DNA of 64,000 nucleotides from Paroedura picta (GCF_049243985.1 NC_135380.1:14990501-15054500); one strand, 5' to 3'. Numbered from the stretch's first letter, positions 43,601-54,220 are shown. Numbers and translations are program-made. The notes: generated by a model from the sequence alone, not told the origin.

Positions 43601-44367
43601 TCTAAACAGGGACATTTCATGTCATGGAATCAGTTTTAGACTTTTCATATTATTTCATATTATTCCCGTGAAATATTTGTTATCTTGAACTTATATTGCT
43701 CATATTCCACAAGCACTAGAAAACAACAGGCAGGATGTGTAGGTCAGTTTTTGTTAACTTGCGATGTTTTTGCACTATACTACAACTGCTACCTTGGGAT
43801 CAAGGCCCTCTTTACACCACCACATTCAATGTAGATCAAAATGCCAGAAGGATTTATGTACAACAAGGGATGAGAAGGTTATCCTAACTTCTGTAGATGA
43901 GTTTCTCTTTATTAAATGTTCTGTCATGGCATTTGAGTCCCTCCAAAGTGATGTGCATCATTTAATTACATATTTGTATAGTCATATTCCATCTAAAAGT
44001 ACAACAGCAGATGCCGTGGCACATGCTTCACCAGCATTTTTGCACTGCATAGGCAGATAATTTAAATTTGAAGCACACCCCGTTCTGGAGGGTTGATACG
44101 GCTAACAAAAGCAACACCCCCCCTCCCCTAGCAAAACAGAATTAAATTATATTTCATCATGTTCATTGAAATTCCTCTACCCTTTCCTAACATATCCCTG
44201 AGTCCCTAAGCATTGTCAGTAGCTCCCTGTACTTGCTGCAAACATAGAATATAAGAATGTGTGTGATTCTGCATGAAACTAAACCTCCACTTAGACCAGT
44301 ATCTTGTTACCCCCAAGGGAAAGCATGCATGTGCTGTGTATAGCATGTGACCCTCAGTGCTTTGTTC
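43601..44367. other. Intergenic sequence, nothing recognised
   Basis: No feature supported. Confidence 0.4.
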
Positions 44368-44699
44368 CCTTAGCACAGTGGTTCTCAACATTCCTAATGC
44401 CGCGACCCGTTCATACAGTTCCTCATGTTGTGGTGACCCCCAACCATAACGTTATTCAAGTGTTCTTTCACAGAAATTAAACTGAAACTGACCAACGGCG
44501 TGAAGATCCATTGTTCATGATTGTATATAAATTGTATATAAATTGTATATAAATTGTATATAAATTGGCGGGTGCCTTCAGGAGAAGCAGGAGCAGTGGC
44601 AGTGCCCCTGTCCCGGCCAAGCTGCTTGCCCTGCCGCAACCCCTGTAACAGGGTTGTTCGACCCCAAAGGGGTCCCGGTTGAGAACCACTGCCTTAGCA
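44368..44699. mobile_element. SPIN/OC-like hAT MITE with perfect 8-bp target duplication
   Basis: Element 44376-44691 begins CAGTGGTTCTCAACATTCCT and ends GGTTGAGAACCACTG. CCTTAGCA flanks both sides. Internal blocks (ATGCCGCGACCCGTTCATAC, CCCCCAACCATAACGTTATT, CGACCCCAAAGGGGTC) follow the SPIN/OC1 group of hAT transposons, known from several tetrapods through horizontal transfer. An 11-bp tandem array sits in the middle. Confidence 0.9.
44521..44566 (+). repeat. 11-bp tandem array inside the SPIN/OC-like element
   Basis: ATTGTATATAA repeated about four times, ending in a partial unit. The other copy in the window (12160) holds only a single TAAATTG-like counterpart. Confidence 0.85.
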
Positions 44700-44792
44700 C
44701 ATCATAGTAGTGGGTACTTGGCTTCTCAGCTTGGATAGTTCATGTCCAACTGCAGAGACCATGGTCCAAATCATGCTGTCGTAAAGCTAGGA

Positions 44793-44960
44793 GACAGCTT
44801 GGCGTAGTGGTTAGGAGCGCCAACTTCTAATCTGGTTTTCCAGGTTTGATTCCCTGCTCCACATGCAGCCAGCTGGTGATCTTGGGCTCACTACAGCACT
44901 GATAAAGCTGTTCTGACTGAGCAGTAATATCAGAACTCTCTCAGCCTACCTCACAGGGGG
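44793..44960 (+). mobile_element. SINE family B, 3'-truncated
   Basis: CTTGGCGTAGTGGTTAGGAG, TCCACATGCAGCCAGCTGG and AGCACTGATAAAGCTGTTCT, then stops after the CTCACAGGGGG block. Confidence 0.78.
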
Positions 44961-45063
44961 AGAATTCAGAAAGTTGAAGGTGGCTACACTGAGGTCTCTG
45001 GTAGAATGAGCAATACAGTTTAAATTGTTCACTAACAGGCCTTTGTTTTCATACTGGCTTTAC

Positions 45064-45578
45064 GTTTAACTAGTGTAGTGGTTCGATTAGGAGCCTTTTG
45101 TGGCGCAGGGTGGTAAGGCAGCAGAAATGCTGTCTGAAGCTGTCTGCCCATGAGGCTGGGAGTTCGATCCCAGCAGCCGGCTCAAGGTTGACTCAGCCTT
45201 CCATCCTTCCGAGGTCGGTAAAATGAGGACCCAGCTTGCTGGGGGGTAAACGGTAATGACTGGGGAAGGGAATGGCAACCCACCCTGTATTGAATCTGCC
45301 ATGAAAACACTAGAGGGCATCACCCCAAGGGTCAGACATGACTCGGTGTTTGCACAGGGGATACCTTTACCTTTACCTTTAGTGGTTCGATTGTCATACA
45401 GAGATCTGGGAGACACAGGTCTGGATCCCCACTTTGCCATAGAAAGTTGCTGGGTGACCTTGGGCCAGTCATACTTTCTCAGGGGGGCTGTGAGGATGAA
45501 ATGGAAGAGGGGAGAACAACGTTAGACACTTTGGGGTCCCCACTGGGGGGAGAGACACAGTATAAATGAAGTAAATGT
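45064..45578 (+). mobile_element. SINE family A split by SINE family C
   Basis: The head lies at about 45070-45088 and the rest at 45393-45578 (GATCTGGGAGACACAGGTCT, GTTGCTGGGTGACCTTGGGC, GGTCCCCACTGGGGGGAGAG, TATAAATGAAGTAAATG). The intervening segment is a complete SINE C. Confidence 0.85.
45076..45392 (+). mobile_element. SINE family C inserted in SINE A, perfect 13-bp target duplication
   Basis: TAGTGGTTCGATT occurs at 45076-45088 and 45380-45392. The body 45089-45379 runs from AGGAGCCTTTTGTGGCGCAG to GGGGATACCTTTACCTTTAC. The perfect duplication suggests recent insertion. Confidence 0.92.
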
Positions 45579-45640
45579 TTTTTTTAAAAATCCACCTCAC
45601 CCACAGCTTTGTCTGCTAAACACCGTGAATAAGTTTATTT

Positions 45641-45654
45641 GTGTGTGTGTGTGT
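45641..45654 (+). repeat. (GT)n microsatellite
   Basis: Short uninterrupted GT run. Confidence 0.85.
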
Positions 45655-46452
45655 GCAGGATGGTGTGTATGCAACACGATAAAATTAAATCTCTAAGCAA
45701 CCTGCATGTGGAAAATGGTGGTGGTGTTTATGTGCGTTATCCGTGGAGGTGAACCTGGCTTGTCTGATTCCCCATCACCTTTTGTATATATTCCTATCTC
45801 TAGCAACACACCACAGAAATTAAAGAACTAATTGGCTTCTAGAAATACCTCAGTGGATGCCTTTCTTATCGGCCATGCAGTGCTGCAAGGTGTGATTTAT
45901 TATACATTGTTATGGGGTTCTCCCTCTTTATATTTGAAATAAGCAGACTTGAATCACACAGCTTCGGACTATCTCTAATTCATCTAGTGGCAGAAAGATG
46001 AGGGAGGAGGAGAGGGGCCGAAATGACGCGCGGGAAGTGACCTTTTCAAAAAAATCGCTAGAAAAACGTACAGTAGGGCAAATGAAGCTCATTCAGGCCT
46101 ATTTTATATTTTAAGGGTTTTTAAATTGTTGTTGTTGCTGCTGTTAGAAAAAGCTCCCCAATGAGCATTTTATTAAGATGAAGGATGTGGGCATGTAATA
46201 TCACTATAGGTTCTCCTCAGCAACATTCGATAGATTTTGGAATGCTGATGCCCAGAAAAAGAGAGGAAGGGAATACAAAATGGTGGACATCTTCTGATTC
46301 TGGCAACATCTAATGTTGTTCAGAGGAGAGTCTCTCAAGAATGCTTATCTGCGTTGCAGGGAATTCTAATCTATATTAGAAACTGTGCATTTGGAATATT
46401 AGATTCATTATTAATGACAAGTTTGATAACATGTATATATGAAAGAAATGTA
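45655..46452. other. Intergenic sequence, nothing recognised
   Basis: No feature supported. Confidence 0.4.
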
Positions 46453-46732
46453 AGAAGAAGAAGAAGAGTTGGTTCTTATATGCCGCTTTTCCCTACCTGA
46501 AGGAGGCTCAAAGCGGCTTACAGTCGCCTTCCCATTCCTCTCCCCACAACAGACACTCTGTGGGGTGGGTGAGGCTGAGAGAGCGCTGATATCACTGCCC
46601 GGTCAGAACAGTTTTATCAGTGCCGTGGCGAGCCCAAGGTCACCCAGCTGGTTGCATGTGGGGGAGCGCAGAATCGAACCTGGCATGCCAGATTACAAGT
46701 CCGCACTCCTAACCACTACACCAAACTGGCTC
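46453..46732 (-). mobile_element. SINE family B, full length, young (reference copy)
   Basis: Tail AAGAAGAAGAAGAGTTGG, GGCTCAAAGCGGCTTACAGT, ACAACAGACACTCTGTGGGG, B-box-like GAATCGAACCTGGCATGCC and head CTAACCACTACACCAAACTG. It differs from 26203-26484 at only a few positions. Confidence 0.9.
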
Positions 46733-48138
46733 TCCAGAGCACTCTGCACAGGCTCAGAAACCTCATCAATGTAAAGAAAAATCTGGGTTATAACATTAGA
46801 AAACTGCTGTGCAAGACTTTAAAAAAACCTTAGAAACTGCATTGTAACGCAATCCTTTTTTTTTTTAAGGGCAGATTTTTTGGAACTGAGGAAGGGCAAG
46901 GGAGGGAGATGGTGATGAGGAAAGGGGCATGGCCAAATGACTCAAAAGGGCAGGCATGGTGAAAAACCCGAACACACACATTTCTGCCCCGAGCAGCCCA
47001 AAATTAGACCTCATTAGACCGCACTTGAAAAGATGAAATCGGGTTTTCTGAGGATTCCTTTGCTGTGGGGAAAGTGAGGTTGCAATCTGGCTCTGCACCT
47101 GAAGGAACGAATTTCAGTGCGAAAACAGACAAAGAAGTCAACCCTCTAAAAATGCAAAGCTGAATGATATCACTCGTGTGGAAACAGTCTGAGCCTAACC
47201 TCCCTCGCAGGGCTGAGATGAGGATGAAGTGGAAAGGGCAGAACTTGACCCACACACCTGAGCTCATTGTTAGGAGAATGGAGTGAAAAATGCAAGGAAT
47301 ACAATTTGTATGTTGGAGCCTGTTATTAAACACAAGCTCTGGGGCTGAGCCTTGGGTCAAATTAAGGCTTGCTTTGCCTTGGGGGACAGAAAATTCTCCC
47401 GTGAAAACATTCCCTATGAATGGTGGTGCCCAATGCCTCCTTTAAAGCCACCTTCCGCTCCTTTTCCCCTCCCCTCCCAACATTGTTTCCTTTCCCTTCC
47501 TCTACTGCAACTACATGAATAGCAAGAAACTCAGAACTTTGATGTCTCGAATAAAATATTCACTCAGAGACCTATCCGAGGGTGCATAATTAGGTGGACT
47601 CCCTGCAATCTAGTTCAGAATGTAGATCTGGAGAGAGAGAGTGCCGTAGTGTCAGGACCCCAAGGCTCTGAAGGTAAAATTCTAAGTGCCATCTCTCTTC
47701 CTTTTTTGCTGATGTGTAATATCTCACAGTAAAGTTGCTTTCTTATGTAGGCAGTTGGCTAGCCCTGGTGATGTGCCTGTGTCTATTACAGAAAGTGCTT
47801 GGGGTGAAGTTTTGGATTTGTCTGTCTCAGCAATGCAGAGTTTTAGCAGGGTCGGCACTCAGAATTTGCTCGGAGATTTGGAAACCTCCTGTATCGGAGG
47901 TGACCTCTGTTCCTAGGAGAAAATAGAGATTTCACACCCCCACCACCCACCCCCAGAAACTGCATTTCCTGAGCTGGCTGGGGACTTGGAAAACACTGAG
48001 AAGGTAAGACAAAAGGCATGAATTCAGAATAGATTTGGCTACTCTGAGACGGAGTTCTTGAGATTGTACCATTTCACCCAGCCAGTGGGGAATTGCATGT
48101 TTAAAAGTTCTGCCTTATACAAAACCACCTTTCTTTCA
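46733..48138. other. Intergenic sequence, weak SINE A fragment at 47203-47245
   Basis: GAGCCTAACCTCCCTCGCAG then GGATGAAGTGGAAAGGG resembles family A. No gene is supported; frames near 46865-47360 lack domains. Confidence 0.35.
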
Positions 48139-48410
48139 AGTAGAAGAGTTGGTTTTTGTACCCCGCTGTTTTCTAACACAACGAGTCACAAAGTGGTGGT
48201 TGCCTTCCCTTCCTCTCCCCACAATGGACACCCTGTAAGGTAGGGGAGGCTGAGGAAGCCCTGATAGGACTGCTCTGTGAGAACAGCTCTATCAGGACTG
48301 TGATGAGCCCAAGGCCACCTAGCTGGCTGCATGTGGAACAGTGGAGAATCAAACCTGGCTTGCCAGTTTAGAAGCTGCCACTTCAAGCTGGCACCAAGGA
48401 AGGGGACATC
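48139..48410 (-). mobile_element. SINE family B, minus strand
   Basis: GTAGAAGAGTTGGTTTTTGT, CTCCCCACAATGGACACCCT, AAGGCCACCTAGCTGGCTGC. Older than the copy at 46453. Confidence 0.75.
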
Positions 48411-49089
48411 TTATTGGAGCCACCCTGTGGTTTATTTAAATCAGGGTTTCCCACCATTAGGGTATTGAAGTACTCAAGGTGTGGAAGACTTCTTCCACCC
48501 ATGATGAGCACTGTTTGCATGAACCTTCACCCTCATGGCACAGAGGGGTTCATATTCAGTAGGGCATAAATGTAAGCCCTCAGCCAAGCAGCTAAGCGTG
48601 AGCACAGACAGGTGACTCATACAGTGAGTACAACTAAAATCCAAACTCAACAAAGGAGAGGAGTTCTCATTCACGAGGGTATGGATCCTCAGCTGAGACA
48701 TCTAGTAGCTAAGCCCTTCTGTGGTATGATCAGAGAGAGAAGGTGGCTCTAAGACCTGAATACATCTAGCCCCAGCAGTGGGGACAGGAATTCACAGAAA
48801 TGGAAGAATTGTGCCCTGCTTACCTGTTTGCCAAAAGCCGATAGAGGAGGGTGTGGAGTTCCGCTGAAGGACCATATAACGCTCTGATCCTATAGAACAG
48901 AATGGGAAGTCTTTTATTGGTAGCCAGCAATGCCTGTTGAGCTTTGAAGGGCTCCTAGTTGTGTTTCCAAGGCTGGAGAAGTTCATACACCCCCCCCCAC
49001 CTCCAATGTTGCTTTGGTGTTTTGTAAAAAGTGTAAATGAGAGGAGGTGATCTGCCTGGAAATATTTCCATTCACAAACCACCAGGAGC
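48411..49089. other. Intergenic sequence with a C-run near 48990
   Basis: No feature supported. Confidence 0.4.
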
Positions 49090-49205
49090 AGCCTGAAAAT
49101 TTATGGAATGTTTGTGCCAGTCGCCCTTCCACAAACACTGCTTCACAAACCAGCCCAATTCATGCTGATCTTTAGTTTATGAGCCAGTTCCTTCCCATCC
49201 CTGGT
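49090..49205 (+). repeat. Low-copy interspersed repeat, copy 2
   Basis: Shares CACAAACACTGCTTCACAAA and the end GAGCCAGTTCCTTCCCATCC with 2770-2880. Possibly a short DNA transposon. Confidence 0.45.
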
Positions 49206-49230
49206 GACCATGGCTCTTCAGTAAATAACT

Positions 49231-49384
49231 CTATAGATCAGGGGTAGTCAACCTGTGGTCCTCCAGATGTTCATGGACTACAATTCCCAGGAGCCCCTGC
49301 CAGCATTTGCTGGCAGGGGCTCCTGGGAATTGTAGTCCACGAACATCTGGAGGACCACAGGTTGTGACTACCCCTGCTTTAGAT
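49231..49384. mobile_element. Palindromic hAT-type MITE, complete
   Basis: Element 49239-49376 (138 bp). Ends CAGGGGTAGTCAACCTGTGG and reverse. Flanks CTATAGAT and CTTTAGAT, one mismatch in 8. Confidence 0.88.
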
Positions 49385-49793
49385 AACTGAACGGACTTAT
49401 TGCCTTGCAGGATCCAGCAGTACCATGATGGCTGCCACTCAAAGAAGTATGAATATATCTTGTTTTTGTTTTCGGCCTGGCCACTTGTGCTCACAGGTGT
49501 GAGAATGGACATTTTGTAAGCATCATTTACTACTAATGGTTGCTCTTAATAAACTGATGTTTCATGCATGCCATTGAAGGTAGTGGCTGCAACCACCTCT
49601 TGTGGAATTAAACCCCACAACTTGATGTCATGGAATGTGGGACGTTCTTGTCTGAAACTATTATCACACAGCTTCACTGGAGATCCTCGAGTTCTTAAAT
49701 GAGGAGGGGACAGTGAGCTTTTCCTCTGAATCTCACCTGATTCAGGCATCCTTAGAGCACAGAGGCAAGGGACATGATACCGACGGAGCAATT
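49385..49793. other. Intergenic sequence, nothing recognised
   Basis: No feature supported. Confidence 0.4.
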
Positions 49794-50056
49794 GTAAAGG
49801 TAAAGGTATCCCCTGTGCAAGCACCGGGTCATGTCTGACCCTTGGGGTGACACCCTCTAGCGTTTTCATGGCAGACTCAATACAGGGTGGTTTGCCAGTG
49901 CCTTCCCCAGTCATTACCGTTTACCCCCCAGCAAAGTGGGTACTCATTTTACCAACCTCGGAAGGATGGAAGGCTGAGTCAACCTTGAGCCGGCTGCTGG
50001 GATCGAACTCCCAGCCTCATGGGCAGAGCTTCAGACTGCATGTCGCTGCCTTACCC
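49794..50056 (-). mobile_element. SINE family C, minus strand, head truncated
   Basis: Tail GTAAAGGTAAAGGTATCCCC at left, TGACCCTTGGGGTGACACCC, GGAAGGATGGAAGGCTGAGT, GGGATCGAACTCCCAGCCTC. The head stops after TGCCTTACC. Confidence 0.85.
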
Positions 50057-51288
50057 TGGTAATGGAGTCAGTTTATCTCTACTATGCTTTGTTATGTATC
50101 CATGTAAAGAAAATTAATATGATAATGACATCTTAAATCTCCAGTGTTCAGTCATGCAAGCTGAGGGATGGCGGAAGAATATAATCAAGAATGCAAGCAG
50201 AACCTCAATGCAGATCTTTCCACTCTGTATCTTATTATGCTCCACATAACTGTCTAAACTGGACTTTGGCACTTTTGGGGACACAAATGAATCTGTGTGC
50301 ATTTTTTTCTACGATTGACCCTGGGTAGCTAGGGGCTGCCTGTGAATCCTGTGTGGCTCCCCCTTCCCACATACCCCGGGAGACTGGGAAATTGTGTGTT
50401 TTCCATGCAATTGCAATAGTGCTGGGTAGAAGGGGACTGATCATAGCAGGCAAATGGTTGATTAATTGCATGAGATTGTTATCCATTGTTATCCATAACA
50501 GCTAAATAGAACTTCCATGTTTAGTGGCAGTATACCTCACATCTGCAGAAGACCAAAATCGACACCATTGCTGCTGTTTCGTTAACTTTATTTAAAAATA
50601 TTGATTTTAAATTATACGTTATGATTTTTACTGTTTTAATTGGATGTAATGAATGTCTTCTGACCCTGCGTTGTGCACTACCCCAAGAGGGGCGACATAG
50701 AATTTAAATTATTATAAATATTTAAATATAATTGATGGGGGAGGCAATGTCAGCGACAAGTCCTGCTCTGTGTCACATTACATCTGAAAATTGTTGCGCA
50801 CAATTCCACATCATCTTGTGCAACTTTACTGTGGCACTTGAGTGCTAAATGAGCCGTTCTAAGCAAGTCTATGAGAACTCCTACTCAATGGTGCTTACTC
50901 CCAGGGAAATGTTAGGGCTGCGCTGTAAATTGGATAAAGCGACAGGGTCGGAAGCAAAGGCACTGCGTGTTGACACAAAGACAAACTTTCCAATCTTTAA
51001 GCACATTTACTTAGAAGTAAATACAATTGATTTTTCAGTGAAATTTACTATGAGGTCAGGCTCTTAGGACATGTTGACTGAAAAGCAGTTGATTTACCAC
51101 TCTTGTTTTTTCACTATGAAGGGGATACAAACTGTTTTATATGCTGTGTACACAAACTGGGATGTGCGTAAGCAGGCTGGCCCCTGGATGGTGGGGTGAG
51201 CATCCTTGATCCTGTTCTCTTCCTGCAAGCATTAAGCCTGCACATATATGTTATAAACAGAGATAGGTCATGTTCATTGTTATAGTAT
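50057..51288. other. Intergenic sequence, nothing recognised
   Basis: AT-rich, no feature supported. Confidence 0.4.
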
Positions 51289-51673
51289 AATCTGTATATT
51301 TGTTGTTAGTTGCGAAATCATGTTTGACCCATCGCGACCCCATGGACAATGATCCTCCAGGCCTTCCTGTCCTCTACCATTCCCCGGAGTCCATTTAAGT
51401 TTGCACCTACTGCTTCAGTGACTGCATCCAGCCACCTCATTCTCTGTCGTCCCCTTCTTCTTTTGCCCTCGATCGCTCCCAGCATTAGGCTCTTCTCCAG
51501 GGAGTCCTTCCTTCTCATGAGGTGGCCAAAGTATTTGAGTTTCATCTTCAGGATCTGGCCTTCTAAAGAGCAGTCGATCTCCTCTAGGACTGACCAGTTT
51601 GTTCATCTTGCAGTCCAAGGGACTCGCAAGAGTCTTCTCCAGCACCAGAGTTCAAAAGCCTCAATCTGTATAT
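51289..51673 (-). mobile_element. BovB LINE 3' end, minus strand, with target duplication
   Basis: The minus-strand frame 51318-51545 gives MKLKYFGHLMRRKDSLEKSL and KRRRGRQRMRWLDAVTEAVG, nearly identical to the copy at 35661. AATCTGTATAT flanks it at 51289-51299 and 51663-51673. It reaches slightly further into the 5' side than the first copy (a CAGTCCTAGAGG-type block plus about 60 bp). Confidence 0.9.
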
Positions 51674-51785
51674 AATATTGTGAATTATTATTTCCTTTCC
51701 AGTTATACAAAAGACCAGTGCATTGCTTATTTCTTTGATTATGTACATTAGCTGGGAAGCTGCACAGTTCACAAGTGTTCATCAA

Positions 51786-51940
51786 GCCAGTGCAGTGCAG
51801 TGGTTAGAGTGTCAGACTAAAATCTGGGACACCCGGGTTCAAATTCCCATCCCACCATGGAAACTTCCTAGGTTACCATGGATAAATCTTACTTCACAGG
51901 GTGATGGTTGTGAGGATAAAATGGAAGTGAGGAAAAATTA
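51786..51940 (+). mobile_element. SINE family A
   Basis: tRNA-like head GTGCAGTGGTTAGAGTGTCA, B-box-like GGGTTCAAATTCCCATCCCA, then CTTCACAGGGTGATGGTTGT and GAGGATAAAATGGAAGTGAG. The tail is cut off by the next SINE. Confidence 0.82.
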
Positions 51941-51947
51941 TTTCAGT

Positions 51948-52140
51948 AGATGTGACTTACTGGTAGAGCATCTGCTTGGCATACAGGTTTCAGCTTCTAT
52001 CCATGGCATCTCCAGTAAAAAAGGATCAGGCAGTAGGAGATGTGAAAGATTTCTGCCTGGGAGACCCCAGAGAGTTGCTGCCAGTCAAGAGTAGACAGTT
52101 CTGATCCTCATGGATTAGCTGTGTGTGTTCATGGATCATG
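51948..52140 (+). mobile_element. SINE family D
   Basis: ACTGGTAGAGCATCTGCTTG (A-box side), CTATCCATGGCATCTCCAGT, AAAAAGGATCAGGCAGTAGG, TGCTGCCAGTCAAGAGTAGA, with a GTGTGTGTTCATG end. A separate tRNA-derived family, adjoining SINE A in the same orientation. Confidence 0.8.
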
Positions 52141-52574
52141 TAGTACTGTAGGCTTTGGTTCTTATTGGTGACAAAAGTAGAGTATAAGTATCTAAAAAAG
52201 TTTACATTAAATCATTTATCATCTCGTCAGAGCCCCAAATCCAACCCCTTGCTTCAGCTGGCATGCGAAATTCAGAAGAGTTTCATTCTGCTCCAGTATT
52301 AGACTTATTGACTTTTGCAAAATTTTAATCCATCACCTCATTTCTGTTGGCATAAACTGTAGTGACAGTTTTTCTTCCATTTCTGCACTCCTGGTTTTGT
52401 ATTTCTTGCAAGGTGTTCAAGACCGCTATTGCCTTGTTTTCTAATTTTGCAATCCAGCTTTATTCTGTTCTTATCACATTGCAAGACTTTATGGTTTGCC
52501 TCGAGAGCCAGGCAGACGATTAATGAAGTAAATAATGAAAATGGCCTAGAGTAAAGATGGGCTTGGAAACATTT
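52141..52574. other. Intergenic sequence, nothing recognised
   Basis: No feature supported. Confidence 0.4.
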
Positions 52575-52762
52575 TAAATCTACTCATTTCCCCCTCTTTA
52601 ATCCTCCAAAGGGCTCAAGGTAGCATACATGTTTCTCTCATTTTATTCTCACAACAACCCTGCGAGGTGGAGAAAGACAAAGGCTAGTCCGAGTTCATTC
52701 TGCTTCCTGGCTGAATGGAGATCTCAACCCATGTGTTTCAGACATTAGCACTGCCTACTAAA
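52575..52762 (-). mobile_element. SINE family A, minus strand
   Basis: CTCATTTTATTCTCACAACA, ACCCTGCGAGGTGGAG and GGAGATCTCAACCCATGTG, ending with the head CCTACTAAACTACAGC. It meets SINE B head to head at 52766. Confidence 0.65.
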
Positions 52763-52765
52763 CTA

Positions 52766-53032
52766 CAGCTTGGTGTAGGAATTAAGAGTGGTGCCTTCTA
52801 ATCTGGTGAGCTGTGTTTTATTCCCTGCTCCCCCACATGCAGCCAGCTGGGTGACCTTGAGCTTGCCACAGCCCTGATAGAGCTGTTCTGACTGAGCAGG
52901 AATATCAGGGCTCTCTCAGCCTCACCTACCTCACAGGGTGTCTGTTGTGGGGAAAGAAAAGGTGATTGTAAGCTGCTTTGAGGCTCTTTCGGATAGAGAA
53001 AAGCAGCATATAAGAACAGACTCTTGTTCTAC
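52766..53032 (+). mobile_element. SINE family B, full length
   Basis: TGCCTTCTAATCTGGTGAGC, CCACATGCAGCCAGCTGGGT, ACAGGGTGTCTGTTGTGGGG, GAGAAAAGCAGCATATAAGA. Confidence 0.82.
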
Positions 53033-53144
53033 ATTGAATCCCTCCATCTTCACAAAATCCACCAAGGTGGTAAACAAATTAACCATAAAGTTACATTTTA
53101 AAGCCCCTTAAAAACACATAATTAAAACAAAAGCAGAGCTGAAA

Positions 53145-53290
53145 TGCATGGCAGTGGTGGAAAATGCCATCTCATCTATGGCAACCCTTCATTGGGTTTC
53201 CAAGGTGATGCATTAAGGGGGGGTATGCCACTGCCTGCCTCTGTATAGCATCCCTGGATCAACCCTGCTTAACTTCCAAGACCCCATCTA
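53145..53290 (-). repeat. 5S-derived SINE, minus strand
   Basis: Left part AAAATGCCATCTCATCTATG is the reversed tail; the right part ACCCTGCTTAACTTCCAAGA is reversed 5S box A/intermediate region. The middle is decayed. Confidence 0.55.
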
Positions 53291-53301
53291 AACCATTAGC
53301 G

Positions 53302-53422
53302 CAGGGGTAGTCAAACTGCAGCCCTCCAGATGTCCATGGACTACATTTCCCATGAGCCCCTGCCGGCTCATGGGAATTGTAGTCCATGGACATCTGGAGG
53401 GCCGCAGTTTTGACTATCCCTG
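53302..53422. mobile_element. Palindromic hAT-type MITE, shortened loop
   Basis: Starts CAGGGGTAGTCAAACTGCAG, ends TTTTGACTATCCCTG. The arms meet with the loop deleted (121 bp). Flanks CATTAGCG and CCGCCTCT do not match, so one edge has changed. Confidence 0.82.
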
Positions 53423-53544
53423 CCGCCTCTTCAAAATCAAGAAGCCCCCACCCATGATATATTCTGGAAACGTGAGGCCACTCCCCTTGATATATTCTGG
53501 AAACAGAGTTAGTTTAAATGTTATTTTTCAAAAATAATTCATTG

Positions 53545-53628
53545 CATATGCATTAGCAAATTGTTTATTGTGAGCCGCCCTGAGTCGGATTGGGAAAGAC
53601 GGCATACACGAATAATGATTATATTGGC
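53545..53628 (+). repeat. LINE 3' tail fragment (L2-like)
   Basis: TGTGAGCCGCCCTGAGTCGG, ATTGGGAAAGACGGCATAC and ACGAATAATGATTAT match a LINE 3' tail type and are similar to the tails of SINEs A and B. Confidence 0.55.
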
Positions 53629-53973
53629 ATTCCGTTGCTCTCCCAGGGAATTAAAGGAAAGGAGGTGGGGAAAAATGGAGAGTGGAATCCAGGTTCGGAA
53701 AGGAAAGTGAAACGGGAGGGAAAACAATGAGGAAGAACCAGCCAACGCGCGGGAGGAGAAGCAACAATTTTAACAAACGGCGGGCGAGGAAAATAAAGCG
53801 CGCTCGCGGCGAAAAGGCAGCCCGAGAAAGGAAAGGGGGGAAGGAAAGAAAAGACGGAGCAGCCGGGAGGAGAGCGCGAAAGCCCCAAGAGGGCGCGAAG
53901 GGAGGAAGGAAGGGGAAAAGTTGGCATCGCCAGCGGCTCGCTTTGCCGCCCTGGGCTCCGCACTCCCCGTTGA

Positions 53974-53996
53974 GCAGCAGCAGCAGCAGCAGCAGC
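53974..53996 (+). repeat. (CAG)n triplet run in the CpG island
   Basis: Seven to eight uninterrupted CAG triplets about 370 bases upstream of the start codon. Confidence 0.9.
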
Positions 53997-54159
53997 GCCT
54001 CCGACCCAGCGGCCATCCCAGCCCGGCGGCCGAGCACCCAAGCGCCGCGCGCCCTGCGCACCTTTCCGGGCTGGTGGCGCAAGAGCCGCGCTTCTTCCGT
54101 GCCTGCCTGCCTGGCCAGGCGCCTGGCTCCCACGCCGGTGGGGCTGGCCGGCCTCGGCC

Positions 54160-54220
54160 CGGGCCCCGCCCCCTCTTCTTGTCGACCGCTGGCCCCGCCC
54201 CGCCCTCGCCTAATTGGCTG
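54160..54220 (+). promoter_or_regulatory. Putative core promoter: GC boxes and inverted CCAAT box
   Basis: CCCCGCCCCC at 54164-54173, CCCCGCCCCGCCC at 54193-54205 (Sp1-type sites) and ATTGG at 54213-54217 (CCAAT on the other strand). No TATA box. The arrangement fits a CpG-island promoter with transcription start roughly 30-120 bases upstream of the ATG at 54369. Confidence 0.6.

Noticed and set aside
46453-46732. tRNA gene within the young SINE copies
   Set aside because: The tRNA-like head lacks a complete cloverleaf and is identical in several dispersed copies with common bodies and tails.
51948-52000. tRNA gene
   Set aside because: A- and B-box-like motifs belong to a tRNA-derived SINE; no full cloverleaf and the sequence continues into SINE body.
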